Source: Capsulimonas corticalis
Lineage (GTDB): Bacteria > Armatimonadota > Armatimonadia > Armatimonadales > Capsulimonadaceae
Length of the DNA: 64,000 bases
Assembly: GCF_003574315.2 (NCBI RefSeq)
Contig: NZ_AP025739.1
Coordinates: forward strand, 1,612,001-1,676,000
Direction of reading: 5' to 3'
Below, piece after piece: positions 58,565 to 64,000 of this stretch. Position numbers and translations under genes: made by a program. The notes under the pieces were generated by a model. The model had not been told where the DNA came from. It made no database searches and saw only the letters and a program-made list of their open reading frames with translations. How positions within the stretch are numbered: the stretch's first letter is position 1; each line of letters opens with the position of its first letter.

Positions 58565-59584
58565 ATGGCAACGATCTATGATGTCGCAAAAGAATCCGGA
58601 TTTTCGCTCTCGACGATCTCCAATGTGCTGAACGACGGCCCGCGCCCGGTGCGGCCGGAGACACGCGCGCGTATTTTGGAGACGATGCGCCGGCTCGATT
58701 ACCATCCCAGCGCCGTGGCGCGGGGGCTGGCCCGGCGGCGAACGAATAATCTGGGGATACTGTTCGGCGTCGTCGAATCGGCGGCGATCGTCATCAACGC
58801 CTATTCGGCCGCGATCCTTCAAGGCGTGCTCACCACCGCCGCCGAGCGCGGCTATAACATTACCCATCTGACCACGCCCTGGCGCGGCAAGGAGTATTCG
58901 CTGTCGCAGTTTCGCGATGGGCGAACCGACGGCGTGCTCGTCGTCGCCCCGCCTACCGATTCCGATCTGATCCCCGCCCTGGCCTCGCTCAAACTGCCGT
59001 TGGTGGCCGTCTCCTGGCCGCCGGAGCGCACGCGCGTCCCTTTGGTGGAGGTCGACGACGTTCACGGCGCCCAGATGATCATGGACCATCTGCTGGGGCT
59101 GGGACATCGCCGGATCGGGCATCTGATGGGGCATGGAAATCTGCTCAGCGCCGTTGTGCGTCGCGAAACATACGATCGGCGCCTCGCGGAAGCGGATATC
59201 TTCCCGAATCCGGAATATGTCCTGCCGGGAATGTACTCGACCAAATCCGGATATGAAAATGGGCGCCGCCTGCTTTCGCTGCCGGAGCCTCCGACCGCCA
59301 TCTTCGCCGGCAATGACGAGATCGCTTTCGGCGTGATCGAAGCTGCCCGGGACATGGGCGTCGCCATACCGGGACAACTTTCTATCGCGGGCGTGGACGA
59401 CCGGCCGCTGGCCGCATACATGACGCCGCCGCTTACCACGGTGCGCCAGCCGTTCGTCCAGATGGGCGCTGAGGCCGCCCGGCTTTTGATCCAGCGCGTG
59501 GAAGGCGACGACATTCCCGCCACGACCTATCTTTTCCAGCCTGAACTGATCGTGCGCGGCTCGACCGCGCCGCCGGTCAAATAA
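58565..59584 (+). CDS. LacI-family transcriptional regulator
   Basis: A 339-residue LacI/GalR regulator with an N-terminal HTH (TIYDVAKESGFSLSTISNVL), hinge (SAVARGLARRRTNN) and ligand domain (GVLVVAPPTDS, HLMGHGNLLSAV, FAGNDEIAFGVIEAA). It is the last gene of the glycosidase operon, so it most likely binds the two AAGCGCTT operators upstream and represses its own synthesis until a glycan fragment appears. GAGGG lies about 9 bases before the ATG. Confidence 0.93.
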   Translation: MATIYDVAKESGFSLSTISNVLNDGPRPVRPETRARILETMRRLDYHPSAVARGLARRRTNNLGILFGVVESAAIVINAYSAAILQGVLTTAAERGYNITHLTTPWRGKEYSLSQFRDGRTDGVLVVAPPTDSDLIPALASLKLPLVAVSWPPERTRVPLVEVDDVHGAQMIMDHLLGLGHRRIGHLMGHGNLLSAVVRRETYDRRLAEADIFPNPEYVLPGMYSTKSGYENGRRLLSLPEPPTAIFAGNDEIAFGVIEAARDMGVAIPGQLSIAGVDDRPLAAYMTPPLTTVRQPFVQMGAEAARLLIQRVEGDDIPATTYLFQPELIVRGSTAPPVK

Positions 59585-59606
59585 TCCCGACGATGAGCGA
59601 TCAGTA

Positions 59607-59636
59607 TTGACAGGCGCGAAGCTCCTACGGTAGAGT
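59607..59636 (+). promoter_or_regulatory. Promoter of the ankyrin gene, very short leader
   Basis: TTGACA (59607-59612), 18 bases, TAGAGT (59631-59636). Transcription would start about 7 bases before the ATG at 59650, leaving no room for a normal ribosome site. Confidence 0.55.
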
Positions 59637-59649
59637 TGAGTATTCCAGT

Positions 59650-61323
59650 ATGAATATCTTGAAAACCCTCGCCGCCCGTCTCAGATTCGCATCCGTCGTC
59701 AGCGTTCTTCTGCCCCTCGCATTGGCGCCCGGGGCGAATGCGCAGCAGCTGCCGTCCACGCCTTCGGATCCTTTGTCGTTGTCGCCCGCGTTCCCAGCGA
59801 AAACAGCGCCTCAAGCTGTCACTCCCACGCAGCGCATACAGATCAAACCCACCCTCACCAAAGCGCAGCTCGACCAATCTCTGATCGCGGAGGCGTACCA
59901 CCGGAACCTGAAGAACGTCTCGACGCTGCTGGCGCAAGGCGCCGATCCCAACGCGCGCGATAAAGCAGGAACGTCCGCCCTCTTTTACGCGGTCGCGGCG
60001 AAGGATAACCTCTCGGTCGTCAAACTGCTGCTGGACAAGGGCGCGCATGTCAACGCGACGGACCGCCATCAGAATACGGTGCTGGGCGAGGCGGTGGATC
60101 TCAAGGCGGGCGCGCTCGTGACGCTGCTGCTGGAGCGCGGCGCCGATGTCAATGTGCGCAGCGACTCTGGAGCGACTCCCCTGGGAATTGCCCTGGTGAA
60201 AGACGATCTGGCGACGATGCAGCTTCTCGCGAAGCACGGCGCCGATGTGAACGCCCCGCAGCAGCGCGGATTGACGCCGCTGATGATCGCTTCGGCGCGG
60301 GAAAATCCAGACGCCGTTCGTTTCCTGATCGGCGCGGGAGCATCCGTCAACCCCGCCGTCACGAAGGGGCTGGCGGCGCCGCTGACGATCGCGATCGCCG
60401 AAGGACGCCGCCCGAGCGTCGCGCGAACGCGCGTTGACGCCGTGATCCAGACGCTGCTCGATTATGGGGCAAAGGTGAACACGCGCGACGCTCAGAACGC
60501 CACGCCGCTGATTGTCGTGACCGCGATGGGCGACGCCGCGCGGGCCAAGCAGCTGATCGATCACGGCGCGAATGTGAACGCGCAGGACAATCTCGGCCGC
60601 TCGGCCTTGATCCTCGCCGCCGGAAAGGGCGATACACCGCTGGTGAATCTGCTGCTGACGAACGGCGCGGCTGTGAATGTCCGCGACAAACAGGGCTACA
60701 CGCCTCTGCTGTGGGCGTCGCAATATAGCCATACCGGAATCGTCCAGCAGCTTCTGCAAGCGCGCGCCCAGGTGAACACGGGGAGCGCGCACGGATTTAC
60801 CCCGTTGATGGCGGCCAGCTTAAAAAACAGCAGCGTTGTGGCGAAGATGCTGATCGATCACGGCGCGAACGTCAACGCGGCGGACAAAGATGGCTTTACT
60901 CCCTTGATGCTCGCGTCTCAATCGGGCAGCGAGTTTATCGTCAAGCTGCTGTTGGACAAGGGAGCGGACGTGACCGCCAAAACAAAAACAGGCGCGACGG
61001 CGCTCAATTACGGCGCCAGCCACGGCCCCATTCTGGCCCTGCTGATGCCCCGAATCGCCGCCAAGACCAAACCCACGGCGCCCGCCGCGCCAAAGCCCGC
61101 CAGCCTGGGCGGTCCATTCGTCCCGCCGGCGCATCCCACAATGCCCTCGCCCCCAGCGTCCGTCCATCTGCCCGCGCCTGCGGCCACCGCTCCAACCGCT
61201 CCACCCATCGTCCCCCCTGCGCCCGGAGCGCCATGGGTTCCGCTCGCGCCCCGCGAACCGATTCCTCCCACGCCCCCCATCCCGCCGCATGTGGAGACGC
61301 CGCGCGCTCCCAAAGCGCCATAG
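59650..61323 (+). CDS. Exported ankyrin-repeat protein with proline-rich tail
   Basis: A 557-residue protein with a signal peptide (cleavage near GANA, residue 34), a short spacer, about 11-12 ankyrin repeats (residues 75-465; e.g. NARDKAGTSALFYAV, VVKLLLDKGAHVNA, GFTPLMLASQSGSEF) and a C-terminal tail of about 90 residues made largely of Pro and Ala. Ankyrin repeats bind other proteins. A near-identical copy of the tail, with the end of an ankyrin unit, lies 2.2 kb downstream at 63231-63536, separated by AT-rich genes including a SUKH-like immunity gene. No enzymatic toxin domain is visible. Confidence 0.88.
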   Translation: MNILKTLAARLRFASVVSVLLPLALAPGANAQQLPSTPSDPLSLSPAFPAKTAPQAVTPTQRIQIKPTLTKAQLDQSLIAEAYHRNLKNVSTLLAQGADPNARDKAGTSALFYAVAAKDNLSVVKLLLDKGAHVNATDRHQNTVLGEAVDLKAGALVTLLLERGADVNVRSDSGATPLGIALVKDDLATMQLLAKHGADVNAPQQRGLTPLMIASARENPDAVRFLIGAGASVNPAVTKGLAAPLTIAIAEGRRPSVARTRVDAVIQTLLDYGAKVNTRDAQNATPLIVVTAMGDAARAKQLIDHGANVNAQDNLGRSALILAAGKGDTPLVNLLLTNGAAVNVRDKQGYTPLLWASQYSHTGIVQQLLQARAQVNTGSAHGFTPLMAASLKNSSVVAKMLIDHGANVNAADKDGFTPLMLASQSGSEFIVKLLLDKGADVTAKTKTGATALNYGASHGPILALLMPRIAAKTKPTAPAAPKPASLGGPFVPPAHPTMPSPPASVHLPAPAATAPTAPPIVPPAPGAPWVPLAPREPIPPTPPIPPHVETPRAPKAP

Positions 61324-61344
61324 TTGGGAAGTGGTCGAGTCTCA

Positions 61345-61507
61345 TCATAATATGAATAACGGTGATGGGTTCGGAAGTCGGTCGAAATAGGTCGGGCCGT
61401 TTCCCGTACCATTCGAGCATTGCCGCATAGGGCGTCTTGCGGCCCAGCGTCCCATATCGGTTCTTGAAGCCCGCCAAAATAAACTCACCCCCATTATTCG
61501 TCAGAAC
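61345..61507 (-). pseudogene. DDE integrase-type (IS481/IS3-like) transposase remnant
   Basis: Reading leftwards, the frame gives LTNNGGEFILAGFKNRYGTL and then GRKTPYAAMLEWYGKRPDLF. TNNGGEF resembles the TDNGxEF block of rve-type transposases, and the following part resembles their GALGYKTPYE C-terminal region, with the piece between deleted. It is a short dead fragment on the strand opposite its neighbours. Confidence 0.45.
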
Positions 61508-61534
61508 TGTTATTGAGCCTAAATCGATGTAAAG

Positions 61535-61793
61535 GTGAGCAAGCTCTATAAGATGATGGTAAAAGATGAGAAATATATTAGGTTAGTAATTGATAAAGCT
61601 AATCGCTTAACGTCAGAAGGATATCGTTGGTATTTATCATTCTATAATGAGCATGCGCAAGTGCTGATATTTGTTGGCTAAAAAGAAAGTTATGGGAAAG
61701 TCTACCTGATATTCGAATATCCCGATTATATTGCTCTTCCACTTAATTTGACATATTGTAATTTTTTTTATGCTACGGCGTAATCCGCGCCGT
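61535..61793 (+). pseudogene. Small AT-rich gene with in-frame stop
   Basis: From a GTG at 61535 the frame reads SKLYKMMVKDEKYIRL, then NEHAQVLIFVG, a TAA at 61679, and continues in frame KESYGKVYLIFEYPDYIALP to a stop at 61791-61793. The 86-codon reading looks like one small cytoplasmic protein broken by a point mutation. Family not recognised; composition resembles the other immunity-like ORFs here. Confidence 0.4.
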
Positions 61794-61958
61794 AAGAATC
61801 CGTATCGAGTGGAAGGTGATAGAATATTTCATATCGGATTATCGCGCCAAAGTCATAGTAAAATGGTCTGGCTTAACTCCTTTTTACGCGGCTTTAGTCA
61901 GATTGTTTCATGTAATAATGCGGTTTTATGGAGCAATGAAAAAGATATATCTATATGA
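61770..61958 (+). CDS. Small basic hypothetical ORF
   Basis: A 62-residue basic ORF overlapping the next start by ATGA, which suggests coupling. No domain recognised and no clear ribosome site, so it may be debris. Confidence 0.25.
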   Translation: MLRRNPRRKNPYRVEGDRIFHIGLSRQSHSKMVWLNSFLRGFSQIVSCNNAVLWSNEKDISI

Positions 61959-62353
61959 ATTCATTGTATTTTGAAAATTCGTTATCGGTTGAAAAGCTAG
62001 ATGGGGCAGATTTACGGATAAGCCTGATAACAGGACATCATCTTTTTTGTAAATTTGTCGCGTCATGGGATGGAGAAGATCAATTGGCCGTAAATTTTAC
62101 TACTACGGATTTCATTGATATGCCAACGATACTTCATAATGTAGACATTAGACCCAGAACAATCTTGGAGTTTGTTCGTTACGCGGTCTGCTCTCTACCC
62201 TGTGCTGCATGGGGAAGCTTGCGGAGAGTTAGTTTCCTTACTGTTAGGGCTCGTGAGGGGAAGTTTTATATTCTTGGGTCACAGATTTACATTGGTGCGC
62301 ACAATGCAAATCATGAATTTGAGCGGTGGTCTCAGGTTAAAAAAGATTGTTGA
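61955..62353 (+). CDS. Hypothetical protein, possible immunity protein
   Basis: A 132-residue cytoplasmic protein, AT-rich, beginning MNSLYFENSLSVEKLDGADL with a predicted beta-rich fold (ISLITGHHLFCKFVASWDG). No family recognised. It sits in the island between the ankyrin gene and its detached tail, next to a SUKH-like gene. Confidence 0.5.
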   Translation: MNSLYFENSLSVEKLDGADLRISLITGHHLFCKFVASWDGEDQLAVNFTTTDFIDMPTILHNVDIRPRTILEFVRYAVCSLPCAAWGSLRRVSFLTVRAREGKFYILGSQIYIGAHNANHEFERWSQVKKDC

Positions 62354-62586
62354 CCGCCAGGATACATTGCCCAGAATTTGGAGGAACAATAATCGGTTCA
62401 GAATGCAATGGATTGACAGATTTGAGAATTATCTCCCTCGGTAAACGGAGTTAACCGGCACGTTGCCGCCTCCGCCATTTACAGACTCCGTGACAGTGCG
62501 GGGCAACGCGCCCAGCGCACCCCACCTTCCGAAGGCGCGACGATAGGCCAGTGCAACTTCCTGTTGCGTAAAAGAGGCGATTTATT
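62354..62586. other. Gene-free gap with a GC-rich patch
   Basis: Low-GC sequence up to about 62440, then a GC-rich patch (62445-62570) that looks foreign to its surroundings but yields no convincing protein match. Possibly a scar of an older insertion. Confidence 0.3.
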
Positions 62587-63174
62587 TTGTCGGAAATATC
62601 AAGTCTTATGTCGAATCTATTATTAGTTATGGGAAGACAAGGTGCTAATATCAACAAAAATATTAGACCTGGATTGCCTCGGCAAAAAATTGTCGAAAAA
62701 GCTTCTCTACTCCCCTTCAAACTTACAGATCATCTTATCGATCTTTATGAATACTGCGATGGCGTTACCGATCGTCCACGTCTTACAGCCAATCTAATTG
62801 ACGACGGAAGATTTATGTCATTGGACGAAGCAGTGAGACACTATCGTAATTTGACTTTTAATGCTGCTTCTGCATCAGATGACTATCAAGGGACTTGGTT
62901 TCCCCTTCTATACGCGGAGTCTGGGGAATGTACTGTAGTTGAGTGCGGTGACGGGACTGACAGAGGGCAAATTATTAGTTACGACGTAGAAATGGGAATT
63001 TCCGTTCAATATTTATCTTTGGAATCTATGTTTAAAACTGTTACTCAATATTGGATTGAGGGCCTTTATTCACTCGTAGATGGTTTTTGGCAACCCTCTT
63101 CGGATTCTATCAAATTTGGCAGGATTGGCGCTCGTATGAATCCAGGCGCTGATTACTGGAACTATGTCTCTTGA
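62587..63174 (+). CDS. SMI1/KNR4 (SUKH)-like immunity protein
   Basis: A 195-residue cytoplasmic protein. The SUKH pattern is visible: GLPRQKIVEKASLLPFKLTD followed by LIDLYEYCDGV, RFMSLDEAVRHYR, WFPLLYAESGECTVVE and a C-terminal SLESMFKTVTQYWIEGLY. SUKH proteins neutralise nuclease and other polymorphic toxins. The start is TTG at 62587 with GAGG about 9 bases upstream; ATG at 62608 is an alternative. No intact toxin gene lies beside it, only the ankyrin tail copy downstream. Confidence 0.7.
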   Translation: MSEISSLMSNLLLVMGRQGANINKNIRPGLPRQKIVEKASLLPFKLTDHLIDLYEYCDGVTDRPRLTANLIDDGRFMSLDEAVRHYRNLTFNAASASDDYQGTWFPLLYAESGECTVVECGDGTDRGQIISYDVEMGISVQYLSLESMFKTVTQYWIEGLYSLVDGFWQPSSDSIKFGRIGARMNPGADYWNYVS

Positions 63175-63230
63175 AAAATGTAATTTGATGATTTGATTAG
63201 TCACGGGCGGCGATGGAGAACTAGGAAGCG

Positions 63231-63536
63231 GTTCGTGCGCTGATCGCGGCGGGAGCGTCCGCGAATATTGCCGCCAAGACCAAAACAACGGCGCCCGCCG
63301 CGCCAAAGCCCGCCAGCCTGGGCGGTCCATTCGTCCCGCCGGCGCATCCCACAATGCCCTCGCCCCCAGCGTCCGTCCATCTGCCCGCGCCTGCGGCCAC
63401 CGCTCCAACCGCTCCACCCATCGTCCCCCCTGCGCCTGGAGCACCATGGGTTCCGCTCGCGCCCCGCGAACCGGTTCCTCCCACGCCCCCCATCCCGCCG
63501 CATGTGGAGGCGCCGCGCGCGCCGACAGCGCCATAG
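63231..63536 (+). pseudogene. Detached second copy of the ankyrin protein's C-terminus
   Basis: The frame reads AVRALIAAGASANIAAKTK, the end of an ankyrin unit, then the proline-rich tail and a stop. Bases 63270-63536 match 61057-61323 with about ten differences in 267, and homology stops exactly at the stop codon. There is no start, so it cannot be a gene on its own. Confidence 0.75.
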
Positions 63537-63702
63537 TAGAATGGCTCGTGTCGGGAATCAAGCATTCGAACGGTGAGGAGCATCCGCAATAGCCCGATCA
63601 TGGGTGACAGGCGGCATAATGTGGCGTTGGCCATAAATGGCTGGTGCGATAACGCTACTGGTAATTGTAGATGTGATTGCCTGCAATAAATTATCCTATG
63701 TA

Positions 63703-63732
63703 TTGACACTTCGATATTTGTCGTGGTATTGT
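63703..63732 (+). promoter_or_regulatory. Promoter of the gene entering the right edge
   Basis: TTGACA (63703-63708), 18 bases, TATTGT (63727-63732). The leader of about 145 bases resembles the RHS gene in length. 63537-63702 holds no gene I can support. Confidence 0.5.
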
Positions 63733-63882
63733 GTGTTCAGTTCGCTCGCTTCATGCTCTCCCATCCTCTGCATCTGCTGTATCGCATAGTTTGGTTGGCA
63801 TACCGCTCAAGCTCATCGTAGCTTCTGGGCGGTAGCAAAACCCTCCTTCCCTTGCACTTGACCGGTTTTCACTGGAGATTCT

Positions 63883-64000
63883 ATGCACTCGTGGCTAGCC
63901 ATGCCTCGCCGCGTCTCGCCGTTACGGCAAGCCGCGCGTCTTGCGCTTATTTTTCTGATTCACTTCGTATGCCTCTATGCGGGATTACGAGAAGCAAGCG
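63883..64000 (+). CDS. Start of an exported protein, cut by window edge
   Basis: ATG at 63883 with GGAG 5 bases upstream. The 39 visible codons give a basic N-terminus (MPRRVSPLRQAARLA) followed by a hydrophobic helix (LIFLIHFVCLYAGL), a signal peptide or anchor. Its placement after an RHS/immunity-like island suggests another large surface protein, but nothing more can be seen. Confidence 0.6.
   Translation, partial: MHSWLAMPRRVSPLRQAARLALIFLIHFVCLYAGLREAS

Noticed and set aside
61057-61323. Proline-rich repeated tail as a CRISPR-like or tandem repeat
   Set aside because: There are only two dispersed copies, both in a coding frame; no spacer-repeat structure.

Overview
The window looks like chromosomal DNA of a GC-rich soil or plant-surface bacterium. 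The likeliest group is Armatimonadota (Capsulimonas/Fimbriimonas-like); this is an inference. It rests on six intact DUF1559 'HX9DG' pilin-like proteins, many secreted glycoside hydrolases with LacI-type regulators, large RHS proteins, and extracellular-sensor diguanylate cyclase and BTAD/NB-ARC/TPR regulators. No rRNA, tRNA or CRISPR array was recognised.

Layout. 1-3.1 kb: a gamma-glutamyltransferase cut by the window edge, a FAH-family hydrolase and a LacI regulator, all on the minus strand. 3.1-5.9 kb: a pilin-like gene followed by a cell-surface glycosidase lipoprotein. 6-7.9 kb: AT-rich debris with an IS200-type transposase remnant, an RHS fragment and two orphan ORFs. 8-13.2 kb: a propeller/GGDEF diguanylate cyclase, then a sodium:solute symporter with a tiny membrane partner. 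13.3-23.7 kb: an RHS toxin island with a full-length RHS protein carrying an HNH-type tail and a probable immunity gene, a truncated orphan RHS cassette with a different tail and its own probable immunity gene, a 143-bp MITE-like inverted-repeat element, an IS630 remnant and a third decayed RHS core. 23.9-30.6 kb: a carbohydrate operon (GH95, glycerate kinase, GH43-like, GH42), followed by a large AfsR-like regulator. 34.0-39.3 kb: four intact DUF1559 pilin-like genes in tandem plus a decayed relative and a small lipoprotein. 39.3-45.4 kb: SGNH hydrolase, threonine deaminase, D-2-hydroxyacid dehydrogenase and a proline dehydrogenase/P5C dehydrogenase fusion. 45.5-47.0 kb: a complete IS4-family (IS50-like) element with 9-bp target duplications. 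47.1-56.1 kb, minus strand: transglutaminase/esterase fusion, GH92 mannosidase, small lipoprotein, pilin-like gene, thioredoxin-fold protein and GH16 glucanase. 56.5-59.6 kb: a glycosidase and its LacI regulator behind two clear operators. 59.6-63.6 kb: an ankyrin-repeat protein with a proline-rich tail, AT-rich small genes including a SUKH-like immunity protein, then a detached second copy of the ankyrin tail. A new signal-anchored gene begins at the right edge.

How it works together. Most of the window serves outer-surface polysaccharide use (GH2-like, GH16, GH42, GH43, GH92, GH95, SGNH), coupled to pilin-like surface proteins. Three minus-strand promoters share near-perfect -35/-10 boxes and related palindromes just downstream. 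Three tandem pilin genes and the decayed copy share a different promoter layout with a 20-nt spacer. The same four also share a leader that can form two mutually exclusive hairpins around the ribosome-binding site. The RHS and ankyrin islands both show GC-rich bodies, AT-rich variable ends and detached tail copies, which suggests cassette-like turnover of toxin/immunity modules.
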